Numbered from the stretch's first letter, positions 22,420-35,239 are shown. The stretch is 64,000 nt of DNA from Eucalyptus grandis (GCF_016545825.1 NC_052619.1:29923803-29987802); one strand, 5' to 3'. A program made the numbers and translations. The notes: generated by a model from the sequence alone, not told the origin.

Positions 22420-25400
22420 CTAATCGGTTGTTAAGGTGGGAATCAGATGAATGAGACCACGAAGCACATAAGAACGTATGAAATGACAGTCTATTTCAAT
22501 ATGTTTGGTATGCTCATGGAAGATGTCATTATGAGCTATTTGGATGGCACCTCGGTTATTGCAATGAATGATCGTTCCACCATTATGATGAACTCCCATG
22601 TCTTCTAATAGCCACCACAACCATAATAATTCCGAAGTTGTATCGGCAAGAGCACGATATTCCACTTCTGTAGTCAATTGAGCGACAATAGTTTGTTTCT
22701 TACTTTGTTAGGAAATAAGGGACTTCCCTAAGAAGAAGCAATAACATGTAGTAGAACGACGATCAAAAGGATCACTAGCCCAATTAGCATCAAAATAAGT
22801 TGTTAACTCTAAGGTTGAGTTAGCAGAAAATGAAGACCATGAAATAAGGTGCCCTTGACATAATGAAGAATTCAAAGAACAGTAGCAAAATGTGTTGTAT
22901 GGGGCGCAATCATGAATTGACTCACAATATGAAGAGTATAAGCAATGTCATGACGGGTAATAGTGAGATATACCAGACTGCCAACTAACTAACAATAAAG
23001 TGTAGGGGTTGGAAGAGGAGTCCCATCCTTTTCATCAAATCTAGCATTATTCTTAATGGGAGTGGTAGCAATCTTGTTATCAGTAAATCCAGCGTATTTC
23101 GCTTGAGAAAGATAATAGCCAAAGGAATTTGAAGCAACCTCCAATCCTAGAAAATAACCAAAACTTCCAAGATCTTTCATTTCAAACTTTTGACTCAAAT
23201 ACTACTGTAGTTTTGTAATGCCATCATGATTTATCGCTAGTAATAACCATGTCGGTCACATATAACAATAGCAGAGTACTCCCGTGAGATGTTCATTGAA
23301 CAAATAGAGCATTATCATAGGGATTGTGCGCAAATCCAAGGTGTTCTATGGTAGAACTAAACTTGGAATACAATGCACGAGGAGCTTGTTGTAGGCAATA
23401 TAAAACTTGGCATAGACGACACACTTTACCAAGAGTATGAGTATATCAAGGAGGTGGCTCCATATATACTTCTTTAAGGAGATCTCCATTAAGGAATGCA
23501 TTTTTAACATCCATCTAAAATAAAGGACATCGCTTAATAGTAGCGACAACAAGAAGGCTACGAACAAAAGTAAGACATGCAACTTGAGCAAACGTCCCCT
23601 CATAATCAATGTCATACGCCAGGGTAAAGCCTTTGCTACTAGTCGAGCTTTGTAGTGTTCCACTATACCATCTACCTTAATTTTGATTTTGTACACCCAT
23701 TTACAACCTATAGCCGACTTTTTAGGAGGCAAATCGACCAAAACCCCATTATGAGAGTTTTCTAATGCTTGCAACTCATCTGCCATTGTTTGCTGCCAAA
23801 GAGGAGTAGTATGAGCTTCTCTATATGTGTGAGGCTCATGAAAAGAGGCAATTGTAGAATAATAGTGATAATCACAAAGCCAAACAAAAGGTTGACTTGC
23901 ACAAATGGAACGACGAACAGGAGAAGAAGGAACATCAAAAGGTGGTAGATCCACTAATGGCACAAGCATATTAGGAGCTATCGAAGTGGGATTTCTAGAG
24001 ATACCTGCATCAAGATTAAGAGAGGACAATTCTAAAGAGGAAGATGCAACAATAACATCTTCAAGAAACAGATCAACAAAATGATTAGAGAAGAAGCGAA
24101 TAGTTGGAACAATGGAGAAGATGCAAAAGAACGTAAATATGAGAACATGTTATGTTCCTAGAAGGTAACATGATGAGACACACGAAGTTGATTGGAGATA
24201 GTGTCCCAACCTCTATACTCTCTATGCTCAATGCCATATCCAAGGAAACAACAGAGACAAGCACAAGGTTCTAACTTCGTGCGTTCATTTGAAAGAAGAT
24301 GCACAAAACATGCACTACCAAATACTCGAGGTCAATCGTAATTAGGACCATTGTTATACAAGCACTCATATGAAGAAATGTTACCTATAGTAAGTGACGG
24401 AATGCAATTAATAGTATATATAGCAGTATGACAGGCCTCCCCCCAAAACTATTCTGGACAAGATGCTGAGATTAAAAGAGTGCGTACGGTATCTAAGATA
24501 TGCCTGAATTTACACTCTACTCTACATTTTATTGGGAAGTTCCTAGACAAGAACGATGAATAATGGTACCATTCTAAAAAAGAATTTTAAGGAACTCTCT
24601 ATCCTTATATTCCATGTCATTATCAATACGAAAAACCTTGATACCTCGAGAAAATTGTGTTTTGATCATGGCAACAAATTTACCATAGATATGAGTAAGT
24701 TCATATTGATTTTTCATAGTATAAAGCCATGTATATTGTGAATAATCATCAACAAAGATACAAAATAACGAGAACCTTCCATTGTAGGAGTAGGAGATGG
24801 TCCCTAAATATCCAAATGAATTAGATCAAAGGAAGCATAAGAGATAGATTCACTAATATTGAACGGTAAAGCATAATGTTTTCCTAACTAACAAGATAGA
24901 TAATCAAAGGTTTGTCAATAGAACCTAGACGACCACTTGAAAGTAAAGGACTTAATCGAGAAAAAGAAAGATGACCCAAATGAGAATGCCAAGTTTTAGA
25001 TGATACTATGGCAACACAACTAGTGAAGGAGTTGGGAAACTTTAATGAAACCAGCTCAAATAACCGTCCCACTTTACAACCTATCCCAATTGTCTATCTC
25101 ATCCGTGGATCTTGCACATGACAACTATTCAAAGAAAAATGAATATTAAAATCAAGCTCACATAACTGACCCACGGATATCAAGTTTAATGAGCATTTAG
25201 GAACCATAAATGTATTGGGTAAGGACAAAGTGGATGTTGAAACGTTCCCTATATGACGAACTATCATCTAAGAGCAACCGTGTGAATAATAGGTGTTTAT
25301 GAGGTGTATTATTTTAACTTGAATAAATTGGAATTGGATGTCATGTGATTACAACACGTAGAATCAAAGAAACATGAGTCAAGGGTACCTGAAGAAACTG

Positions 25401-26370
25401 TTAGAGCAAAAGGGCTAGAAATGCTAGTTTCTTGAAAAGCGGAATCAATTGTGGACCGAAGATCATCTAATGATAGTGTGACAGATGAACTGTTATAGGA
25501 ATCCTCTATGGCAGAAGCAACAGTGGATGGACGGTGTGCAGGCAAACCTCTAAATTGGGATCGGTTGTTTGTACTTGTAGGTTGCTTAGATTGTAGCTAG
25601 TAACAGTTTGATGCAAGATCACCACGTTGGCAACAATGCATATAATAAGGATTACGTGATGAGGATGAGCCAGAAGTGGTAAGCACTGCATCTGTACAAG
25701 TGGAGACTAGTGAAGTAGTATGTTGTGCCTTTAAAGTCACAAGTCGAGTTTCCTCAGTTAATAGTTCGAAGACAACTACCTCAAGATGAGGTAAAGGATC
25801 CCGATGCATAAGTGAGGCTCGCATAGGTTCATACTCATCATGGAGAGCCATCAAAAATTGCATAACCTGCATACGATCACTATATTCAACAAACTTACGA
25901 GCATTAGTAGTCGAATCCCATGTTGGTTCAAATAAGGCTAGTTGATCCCATATAGCATGCATAGAAGAAAGAAAGTCATTAATAGACTAACTTGTCTCCT
26001 GATGCATGCAATGTAAGTTTCCTAACTATTGATATTGATGAGCAATGTTTGATGTGGAATAACGACTAGCAAGAAGATCCCAAGCTTCCTTTGTTGTATT
26101 TAGGCAACCGAACTAAATTTTTATAGATGGAATCGAAGTGTTTCGAAACCACGTGAGTATCTAGTGATTCTTACTCTCCCACTCCTCCAAATGCTTGGCA
26201 AATGTATCATTATCTTCTTCAACGGCTTGACTAGGCTTGCGAATATTTCCAGTGACATAACGCCAAAGCTTACATCTTGCTAAAAAACTTGATATTTCTT
26301 GAGCCCATAATATATAGTTTGATCAATTTAGGATGGTCTGAATGAGCATTGAGACTTTTAATTTGTCCAT
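22420..26370 (-). pseudogene. Copia gag-pol remnants
   Basis: Read leftwards on the minus strand. A gag start codon at 26370 is followed by an in-frame TGA at codon 16. A gag segment with EEDNDTFAKHLEEWES lies upstream of the UBN2-type gag at 25597-25962 (FEPTWDST; FLMALHDEYEPMRASL; a damaged zinc knuckle CCQRGDLASNC). A protease remnant with STCCNHMT is near 25315-25345. The pre-integrase segment WHSHLGHLSF is at about 24990. A badly eroded integrase lies at 24030-24880. Reverse transcriptase pieces lie at 23346-23800 (KKSAIGCKWVYKIK) and 22989-23198 (MKDLGSFGYFLGLEV). RNase H is at 22420-22677 (TTEVEYRALADTTSELLWLW). The order and motifs are diagnostic of Copia Pol. No intact frame remains. 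Confidence 0.9.
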
Positions 26371-26504
26371 GATATACAATATACTAGTAAACTTAGCAGA
26401 TTCTATAATGAATTTGAAGAAAACTGATACTTGTAGAGCTGTTATGGAGAAATAAGGTAGAAAACAAAGGAACATCGAAATACCTCAAGAATGGGTCTGG
26501 AAAT

Positions 26505-26800
26505 ACCAAGAACCAATTGGAATTAGGCCGAACTAGTTAGAATACCTCGAGAACCGGTCAGAATTGGGCCGAACCAATCAGAGAACCCTGAGAAAGGTCA
26601 GAATTGGGCTGAATTGATCTGAAAACCTTGAGAATTGGTTAGAATCTGGCTAAACTATCGAAATCCCTTAGAACTGGTTGGAATTTGGCCGAACCTATTG
26701 GAAAACCAAGCGAACCGATCGGAATATGGCTGAACTGGTTGGAAAACCAAGCAAATCGGTCGGAATCTGGCCAAACCAGTCAAGCGGAACCGATCAAGTC
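26505..26800 (-). repeat. Degenerate minisatellite in the Copia leader
   Basis: Units of roughly 40 bp on the plus strand share GAACCGGT(C/T)(A/G)GAAT(T/C)GGCCGAACC-like cores (written here as a consensus). About seven occur between the 5' LTR and the gag start. They may be expanded leader sequence. Confidence 0.5.
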
Positions 26801-27338
26801 AACATCAATCAGTGACGATCAACGGCAGTTAGCGACAGAGGATGACATGGCACTGACTCATGATGACATGGATGATGATGTCATTACTCGATAGACGTGG
26901 TGGATCACGTGCGAGGCCAAGGAGCATGGATTTCATGCGTAGAAGATCTGGGTGGTGCGTGAGGGCATGTGGGAGCGATGTTCGTTGCTATTATGGACTC
27001 ACTAGAGAATATAGAACCCATCTGTGATGGTTTTCGGCTAAAAAGTTTAAGGATTGACTTCGAAAGTTTCGCTTATAGTTGATGGTGTCGGTGGTCTTGT
27101 GCAGCAAAGTGTGGTGGCACGTGTGGCTTCTCTCCGAATCGGTTGGTGATGAATTTTCAGGGTCTAACTCGTTTGAGACAAACGAATCGGATGGTGGTGT
27201 TATAATTTCAAAATAAACAACGAAACTATCCGGGTAGCAATCAAAGGCGATGGTGTGATGATGGATATGGGCATATCTGCGACAATATTGCCATTACACG
27301 GTGACTCCTTCCTCAAACAAAACTTGGCTTTAATACTA

Positions 27339-27530
27339 TGTTAAAATTATAATAGAATAGAGCGGAAAAGAGAATTTCTATATATTTTTATATATATAAT
27401 ACTATATATAATACTGATGATATGAGAGTCTATTTATATGCTATTCCAAAAAACTATCTAAAGTAATAACATATTATAATATCAAATAGAATCAATTATA
27501 ATCAATTAAGAAAGATAAATATCTCTAACA
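27339..27530 (-). repeat. Copia 5' LTR
   Basis: 192 bp. It is about 20 bp longer than the 3' LTR, mainly through extra AT-rich sequence at 27380-27420. It shares the blocks ATAATAGAATAGAGCGGAAA, CTATCTAAAGTAATAA and ATATCTCTAACA with the other LTR. Confidence 0.85.
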
Positions 27531-27928
27531 AGTAGTAAATTTGCAAGGAATAAGATAAAAGGAAAATGATGAACTTTTGTTGATTTAAGTGTCCAAAACG
27601 AAAGACTTCACAACACTTTCTATGAGAATTTACAATACACTAAAAAGGATTACGAACAAGCAGTTACTACTCTAGCCGTTCACCGAGATTCTAGGTGGAG
27701 CCTCCAGTGTCACGCCCCAAACCCCAGGCACGCCCATACCCCTCGGCAGTTGACTGAAATGTGACATTCCCAAAACGCGTTGCCGACCCTTTCTTTTTAT
27801 GCACATGTGTAAGTGAAATTTAAACATATACCCAGACAACAACAAACAGGAGATAGAAAAGCAAGACAACCAAATTTCACAATTCGGACTTTATAGACAA
27901 GCCAAGTCAGTCCTACAAGTCTGTACAG

Positions 27929-29879
27929 TAGGGATGAGCGGTTCCCGGTTCCCGGTTCCAGTTCGGTTCCGTCTAGAACCTGGAACCTACCCTCGGGTAC
28001 AGGTTCCTCATTTTTGGAACCTAGAACCTACCCATCAGAACCAAGAACCTATAACCTACCCTGTTACAGGTTCTAGGGTCTGTTCTAAGTTCCAACAGGT
28101 TCTTTTTTTTTTTTTTCCATTTTCAGATTTGAAAAGCTCTTTTCAAACAATTAACAGTTAGGCTCACAGGATTATAACAACGCGACAACATGCATCCTTT
28201 TCAAAAAAAATTCTAGGTTTGCAATCATCTCTTACTAGGTTCAAAGTTGGTCACGGCCTCTCTTCCGTTCTAAAAAATAGAATAATTTTGTTAGTATCAC
28301 GGGCAACAACTTCTGGAAACACATCACTAATTGAAAAAGAACTTATAGGCCAACAATTTCCAAATCAACTAGAGAGCGGCATACTGATAAGGCCATACAA
28401 AGTGATGCACTATCCATTCTTTCAATGTTGTACAAGTGCAATCTTCTCAATAATATCCTTGAGGAAAGAAAGGCAAAAATTAGGGGTCAATTGCAACGTG
28501 AGCAACACAAGGTCCAAGAAATCATAATTCGATATACCCTACAGCACTACCATTAGCACTCAAAGGATTTTGATGGTGTGGGACTTAATAATTTTGGCTA
28601 TAAACTATTCATTCATGGAACCAACCCAAAATGCAATTCATAGTCACACCACACCATCAAAATCCTGCTACCTTAACTCTCATAGTCATATCAAATTAGA
28701 ATGTAAAGCTGCAGAATGCTCAGTCCTTAGAAGCACCATGAGCACAAGAAGCATTTTTTTTTCTTTTTCCAATGGAAGCAGAGTAGAAAACAACTAGCAA
28801 CACACTTAGGTTAATATTCAGAGAGACAGAAAGTGGACATATGCTGTAAACACGCTGCTTGCTTACCATTGATGGACTTTTCGGACTATCCTTCGCTTCA
28901 TCAGGAGCAGGATTTTGCTCGAGGTTCTTTTCTTTCTCTTCAGCAGTACCTCCAAATGATTTTTCAACATCCTTGAGTACAGCCACCCATCTTCTAAGTA
29001 ACTGAACTCTTTCAGGACCTCTATACGTAACAGCAGCATCTTCCAATCTTTTGATTGTATTCTTGACACTCTTAAAATTACGAGGCCCCTAAATGTTCAA
29101 TGCAATTTGAATAAGTTAAACTGCGAAGAGGCCCCTCTTAAGTTTCCCAAAAAAGAGATACCAAACTAGTTCAGGACATCAATTACCACTACAAGCTTAA
29201 AGGGAAACAATCAAGATGCTATATAAATGATAGCAATAGTAATAGTAACAATATCTAATTAACCAGGACGGCCGAGCGAGCGGAGGTGGTGGCGGTTTGG
29301 AGCAACGACGGCCCGGACAGCCGAGCGAGCGGCGGCAAGAGGTGTTGACGGTGGCTTGGGGATGGCGGCAGTGGCTCACAGCAACGAGGGGCGGTTCAGA
29401 CGGTGCGACAGCTCGTCGAGCTCAACGGCGAGACGGCTCGTCGGACGAGCGGTGGGTGGTGGTGGTTTGGTGGCCAAGAGGTGGTGGTGAGTAAGGCATG
29501 GGGCGGCAGTGTGGTGGTGGGTGAAGCAACAGCCAGCAAAAGGAAGGAAGGAAGAAGAAGAAGAAGAAGAAGAGAAGTAGGGGGTTTCAGCCGAGAGAGA
29601 GAGAGAAAGAGAAGAGAAAGAGAGAAGAAAAGAAAAAAGTTGGGGGTAGGAAGTGACGTGAGGAGGAAAAATGGGAGAAAAGAAAGAGAGAAAGGGAAAA
29701 ATAAAAGGGAATGGGGCAAATCACGTGGGTGCTCTAGGGTTTTTTTTTTTAATTTAACTTGTTCCGATTCCGCCGATTCCCAAAAAAAGGGAACCGGGAA
29801 CCGGAACTGGTCTATTAAGAACCGGGACCGGTTCGGTTCTCTAGTTCTCGGTTCTACCCGGGAACCGTACTCACCCCTA
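27929..29879. mobile_element. Non-autonomous hAT-like element carrying a captured gene fragment
   Basis: Terminal inverted repeats: left TAGGGATGAGCGGTTCCCGG, right ...CCCGGGAACCGTACTCACCCCTA. The 8-bp flanks are CTGTACAG (27921-27928) and CTGTACAC (29880-29887), 7/8 identical, which is the hAT hallmark. No transposase frame is present. Inside, on the minus strand, lies a spliced-gene exon (28862-29095). A GC-rich purine/pyrimidine-skewed block lies at 29260-29640. An 18-bp inverted repeat (AGGATTTTGATGGTGTGG) occurs at 28564-28581 and 28649-28666. Captured host sequence between hAT ends is the architecture called Pack-TE. It is inserted in LTR-like element B. Confidence 0.75.
28862..29095 (-). 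pseudogene. Captured host exon inside the hAT-like element
   Basis: On the minus strand an acceptor (ATTTAG) is followed by an uninterrupted 78-codon exon. It begins GPRNFKSVKNTIKRLEDAAV, continues with YRGPERVQLLRRWVAVLKDV, and ends DEAKDSPKSPSM at a donor GTAAGC. Both splice sites remain. The sequence looks like a charged, helical segment of a conserved plant protein whose name I cannot give with confidence. No neighbouring exons were identified within the element, so this is a fragment and not a full gene. Confidence 0.65.
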
Positions 29880-30345
29880 CTGTACACTAAAGGTTTACCC
29901 CAAAAGAACTACCATACAACCTATTCTATGGATCCCTTCGACTCTAGCTTAGGATTCTCCACAACACCCTCTGGTATCTCCATATTAAGGACCTGAAAAA
30001 TCGTAAACCACGACGGGGTGAGAATAAATCTCAGTGAGTCAACGCCCTAAACCCCGATTATGATGAGAATTCACTTAGAGGCAGCCTAAACATGCACCAT
30101 ATAGTAATTACCTCACCTCAGCACCCTCTTGCACATTAGTGTATCTCATAGACACTTATAAACACAGCATGTGTAAACAATAATTGGAACACTTTGTATC
30201 ACTCATCAAATATTTACATGGGTCCCCATTATAAGGCCAAATCATTATGACGCGTCACATTCCGTGCCACACAATTTCGTCCCATAATTAGGCATGGATA
30301 TCTCATATCAACGGTTCAATCCACACTCAATATTCAAACTCAAGA

Positions 30346-30860
30346 TTCTAGAGGTGGCTCCCACGAAATTACTTTATCGTGTAGCACTTAGCCTATGAAC
30401 ACAAATAACAATAGTACCAGGTTCTAGAGGCGGCTCTCATGAAATTAGATTATCGTGTAGCACTTAGTCCTTTACCCGAACAACAATGGCACAAGGTTTT
30501 AGAGGTGGCTCCCACGAAATTACGTTATTGTGTAGCACTTAGTCATTTACCATGAATAATAATAGTATGAGATTCTAGAGGTGGCCCTCACGAAATTACG
30601 TTATCGTGTAGCACTTAGTCCTTTATCATGAATAATAATAGTATGAGGTTCTAAAAGTGGCTCCCACGAAATTACGTTATCATGTAGCACTTAACCTTTG
30701 ATTTCGCATGATAGTAGTGCAAAACTATAGAGGTAGCTTCCATGTGACTCAAGTGACCATGTAGCACATAACCCTTGACTACAATAAGCAATGGTACAAG
30801 ATTCTAGAAGTGGCTCACACGAGATTTCGTTATCATGTAGTACTCAATTTTTTACCTGCT
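30346..30860 (+). repeat. Tandem array of 76-bp units inside element B
   Basis: Seven units start at 30346, 30422, 30497, 30573, 30649, 30725 and 30802. The core is TTCTAGAGGTGGCTCCCACG followed by AAATTACGTTATCGTGTAGC and ACTTAG. Spacing is a strikingly regular 75-77 bp. The last two units are the most diverged. Confidence 0.9.
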
Positions 30861-32920
30861 CATAACCCATTCGGTTTCCTCAACCCAACACATATTGCCC
30901 TTCAATAGCATATTGCCCTTCAATAGCCATCATTTGCCATGACCATAATATAACCATTCACATCTCATCATGCACAAGTTTCAAGCATATTACAAGTCAA
31001 CCACATTACCAAATATGCAATTTATAGCAAGCAAAGTATCAAGAACAATCACAAACTACTACCGGTCCTAATCGGCAAAATCGGTCCACTCATGCGTCTC
31101 CAAGTTTAAATCCAGAAACCTAATCAAATGAGTTTGGAAAATTTGAAAATTTGAAAATGTTGTAAAGAACACATAAACTAACATTTTTCATGAAGACATC
31201 TTAGTCCAGATCCTTCTAGATTAATCCCAGTAAATCGCTTAATCTAGTACAAAAATTGTGTCTGTTTCCAGAAAGTCTGTTTTCAAAAATAAGTTTGGTT
31301 TGACATCCAAAACTTGTCCATTTTATTTGAAATTTGATTATGTTAAACTATAAGATGTGATAAACAACTTTTGTGAAGGAACCCTTTCAAAATTCGAACT
31401 CTAAGAGTTGATGAAAATCCATTGAATCCTTAAAAGTCACTAGTTCTAGCAAGAACAAATGTTCTATTTTGTTTTTAACGAAATTGAAATTATATTCTTT
31501 TAAATCCATAAAATATTGAAAAAATATATGTTATAGCTGAAGATGTCTAAAACATTTTTCAAGATGGAATCAATCTTAAAATCTCAACATATTTCGATTC
31601 ACAAAAATGACAAATGGCGAGGGTCTAAAAACCAGATCCAAGAGAAATCCATCCGATTAGGCTAACCATCCTCATTAATGCTAATCTAACCAATTAGATC
31701 AACACTAATTCATCTTAAGGCTAATCTAACCAAACTAGATTAGCATTAATCCATCTTAAGGCTAATCTCACTTAGTACTAATCTAATTAAGCTAATTAAC
31801 ATTAATCTATCTCTAAGCGTAATTAACAACCTAATCAAGGATTAGGAAGTTAACTCACACGATTAGCGAGATAACAGGTTCACGGCGATGGCGGTGCGAC
31901 GGCGGTGAGATCCCGTGACTACCGTGTCTCCAATGGAGGCTCAACGGCGAAGGAAACGGCCCTACAAGCTCTTGGCTTAGGGTTTGGTTCTGGTTTAGTT
32001 CAGAGGAGCTTGTCTCGGCTGGACGATGACTGTTTGCGATGCTGAGTTGTGGTGGAGTTGGTGCTGGGGTGGTGCTGCTAGTGGCGGCGAAGCGCGACTA
32101 TGGTGAGCTAGCTGTGACGTGCGAGGTTGAATAGCAAAGCTGGCTGGTGTTGGAGATGACAATTGATGAAGATGGCGCTGATGATGATAGATGGTGATGA
32201 ATGATGGGGATGAGGCGATGAAGTAATGTTGGTCGTGGAGTTGTGCTAGCGGCCATAAATGAAAGAACCGAACATGGAGAGAGAAACGTGGAGGTTGGTA
32301 GAAGATTGAGGGGAAAGGAAGAAAGAAAAGATGAGGGGCAGAAGCAAGGGGGAAAGAAGTGGGCGTGCGCGAGAGAAGGGGGAGGGAGAGAGAGAGGGAG
32401 GGAGATAAAGTCAAAAAAAAATATCCAAATTACCCATTACATGTCCTAAAAGTCCTTGCCCCTACAGTCTTTGCCCCCAACCAATTCCAAATTTAAGCTC
32501 TAATTTCCTAAAATAAACCTTCTTGGCAACCAAAAAAGCCCTCCCAACAACCCATACGAATTTCTAATTCTTTTCCAAATTGTTTGAAAACTTATTTTTC
32601 CGCAAAATTTCAAACTTGTCAAAATTTCTCCGAAAAAGGAGACAATATTTTAAAAATAAATCATGACACATTTGAATATTCGATTCCCAAAACCGAGTTC
32701 AATTTAGTAGTTAAAATCAACCGAACGCGATTTTAGTCCAATCTAACATATCGAGTAGCTTTTAAGGATGTTAACGCAATTATATACATTGATGGCTTCA
32801 CATAATAGGTTAGTTAACTTGTGAGTAATCAGCTCAGAGAAAAATGACTATAGGCGAGTTAGTGAAAAGCCCATTTCATTTTATTAAAATGGGATTGAAA
32901 ATTTAGGATGTCACATCCAG

Positions 32921-33310
32921 CGAACTCGTCGGACCTCACCCTGGCCTAGCAACCCTCCAGCGAGCTTGTCGGACCTCGCCCTAAACCGGTGACCCTCTAG
33001 TGAGCTTGCTGGACCTCGTCACCAGCAATTGAAGAAGAAGAACAAGAAGAAAGAAGAGAAAGGAGAAAAAAATAAATTGGCTTGATTCTGAAATTGTTCT
33101 CGGGATCAAAGAATCAATTTTTTTTTTTTTTTTTTTACTTCTCGATTATATTCCAAATCTACTTTCGGCAACAACAAAAAATAGAAATTTTTTTTCGAAA
33201 ACAAAAATTTTATCAAACATATTTCTATTCCAAATCTACTCTCGAAAACAAAAGAATAGACATTTTCACCGTTTGGTTGGTTGCCACCGTTTGGCTGGTT
33301 GCCAAACGCG
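32921..33310. repeat. GC-rich minisatellite and foldback-element remnant
   Basis: At 32921-33010 about three units of 40-45 bp share CAGCGAGCTTGTCGGACCTC. After a GAA-rich stretch, sequence at 33085-33310 contains ATTCCAAATCTACT twice and ends with CCGTTTGG...GCCAAACGCG. This matches the arms of the foldback family at 39622-40261 and about 61700-62185. Confidence 0.5.
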
Positions 33311-33600
33311 CCCTAATTGATTTTCCATATCATCTTGGATGCACCGGTGAATAAATAAGCTAACAAATTAGTAAGATGATAGCCAAATTCGAAACCACGC
33401 TATAAAAACAAAGTATAGGATTGAATGGATATATTCTTCCAATATTCTTCTACTTCTCAACCTTTAGTTTCCTAATAAATCAAGGATTTTGACTATCAAC
33501 AAGGTGTTCTCATCTTGACTGCGAAGAACTAAAGCTCCGGATAAATAAGAACTAAGAAAAATGTTCATGAGACTGAATAAGTTTCATATATTATAATCTT

Positions 33601-34310
33601 TAAGGCCTAATCCCCTAAAAAAAACTCTCAACTTTAACTCCAATTCCAATTTTACCATAAACTTTTTTTAATCTCATAAAAAATCACCAACTTTATATTC
33701 AATCCCAATTTTACCCTAATTTTTTTGTCTCATAAAAAACCATTGACTTTTACTTAAATCTCATATCTCCCCCATTAATACTCCATCCAAAATCACCTTT
33801 AGCGATGTAGTCTTTCCACATGTTACTCTAATTTTCCCCAAATTTCAGATCCAAGAAGACATTTTTTGGAGATTAATGTCCACATCAATCAAAATGATGT
33901 TCTTGGATTTGTAATTTGGGTAAAAACTAGAGCAATCAAGGTTAAATATGGTTGGCTTTCTTTAATTGCTCTTACTTTTAAGAAAGTCTTCCTTCTATCT
34001 AGCTCAAGGATCTTTGATTTTTGGCTTAGTATTCAATCTCTTGTGCTTATTAGTCTTCCATCTCTTTTGGTTGGAGTGCTCGTGCTTGAGATGCTCGAAC
34101 AAGAGTTTTTCATCTCAAATTTTATATGGAAGGTTAATAAGGACAAATTTGAAAATTAAATAATAGTTGATGATTTTTTATGAGACAAAAATAAGTTTAG
34201 GGTAGATTGGGACTTCACCTAAAGTTGAGGGTTTTTTTTTTTGGGATAAAAAAAGTTTATGGTAGAATTGGAATTGAACCTAAAGTTAAGATTGTTTTAG
34301 GTCTCAAGCC
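33601..34310. mobile_element. Foldback (MITE-like) element with long inverted ends
   Basis: The left arm at 33628-33675 (CAACTTTAACTCCAATTCCA then TTTTACCATAAACTTTTTTT) is the inverse of the right arm at 34245-34290 (AAAAAAAGTTTATGGTAGAA then TTGGAATTGAACCTAAAGTT). Further inside, TTTTTGTCTCATAAAAAACC pairs with TTTTTTATGAGACAAAAATA. The arms span over 100 bp. The interior contains no recognisable transposase; the 97-codon frame (33866-34159) lacks any family match. Confidence 0.6.
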
Positions 34311-34882
34311 ATTAAAGTTAATATCATTAGATCCTCATTGAACAATGTAATTTGAAATGTAACTTCCAAGTCCATATAGTACTGATTAGACAAATGAGAA
34401 ATTTTAAATGCATCACAAACTAGAGCGGCTTGGTAGGGTGAGTTTGTAATGTATGATGTCGGAGACAAGTTGGGAAAATTTCCTAATTAATCTTAAATAT
34501 ATCATACGAAAATCAATTTAATTTTAAACTTTTAAATATTGTCAATTTAGCATTAAATCTTGGCGTGAAATTTTAATGTAGTCCTCTTTTAAATAATGTT
34601 AATTTAGTATTAAATATATGCATGAAAATTTAATATAGTCCTTTCAGTCAATTTCATTATAAATTACTAACACGATAATCTAGTCATCATCGGTCATCCA
34701 TGTGGCATAACGCTATGTAAGCATTTCCAATGAAATTGGCTAGAAAGATTATATTAAATTTTCACATGGAATTTTAGGCTTAAATTACAAAAATTTAAAA
34801 GTTTATGACTAAATTAGTAGTGGTGTGCAAAACAAACCGCCCAAACTAAGAATTGTCCGAACCAAACCGAACTAGCTAGTTG
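34311..34882. other. AT-rich spacer with MITE-like sequence
   Basis: Repeated phrases of the type AATTTAGTATTAAAT, TGAAA(A)TTTAATATAGTCCT and inverted partners such as TATATTAAATTTTCACATGG suggest another small foldback element. Ends were not resolved. No gene. Confidence 0.35.
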
Positions 34883-35239
34883 TGTCACGCCCCGAACCTC
34901 GAGTGCGCCAACATCCCACCATGGTCATTCAAATATGCGACGTTCCTAGGCACTTGTCGCAAACCCATTCATTTTAAATGCACATACGGAAGTGTGTTAT
35001 AAAACCCTTGACAATGAAATACGAGATAGAAAAGCAGGAAGCGATTCCACAACATAACACTTTCATAAATCAACGGAGTTACAAACGAAGGCCCACAGCC
35101 AAAAGTCTACAAAAGACCGGCTCTTAAAAAGAGGACTGTCCTACGACCTACAAGTCGGACACGTTCTCCAACCCTCATGACTTTACCTCTGCAACTCCTT
35201 AAGGCCAACCAAAGCTATTTGGCCGCTCCGTCCATAAGG

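Larger units (their letters stand above)
22145..27530 (-). mobile_element. Ty1/Copia LTR retrotransposon, decayed, minus orientation
   Basis: A 5386-bp element with both LTRs and an identical 5-bp target duplication AGTAG (22140-22144, 27531-27535). On the minus strand the order is 5' LTR (27339-27530), a primer-binding site resembling initiator-Met tRNA (TAGTATTAAAGCCAAG, next to the LTR), leader, gag, pre-integrase, integrase, reverse transcriptase, RNase H, the polypurine tract AAGGGGGGA, and 3' LTR (22145-22316). Integrase upstream of reverse transcriptase is the Copia arrangement. The coding region is broken by many stops and frameshifts, so it cannot move on its own. The LTRs differ by indels and many substitutions, so the insertion is not recent. 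Confidence 0.9.
27708..32915 (+). mobile_element. Long LTR-like element B (TG...CA family), interrupted by a hAT element
   Basis: Starts TGTCACGCCCCAAACC and ends AAATTTAGGATGTCACA, flanked by identical TCCAG duplications (27703-27707, 32916-32920). After subtracting the inserted hAT-like element and its 8-bp duplication it is about 3.25 kb. Internal landmarks shared with element C are GAGATAGAAAAGCA near 150 bp from the start, AAGGACCT(A/G)AAAA, CAGTGAGTCAA/CAGCAAGTTCAA with CCCTAAACCC, a tandem array, an AT-rich block and a GC-rich block (31860-32400). No coding domains were seen. Confidence 0.75.

Noticed and set aside
29396..29996. Two overlapping long frames near the hAT right end
   Set aside because: The region is purine-skewed (GA-rich), so frames on both strands stay open; the predicted proteins are low complexity.
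30346..30860. Regular 76-bp repeats as a possible CRISPR array
   Set aside because: The units are contiguous without unique spacers and sit inside a plant LTR-like element.
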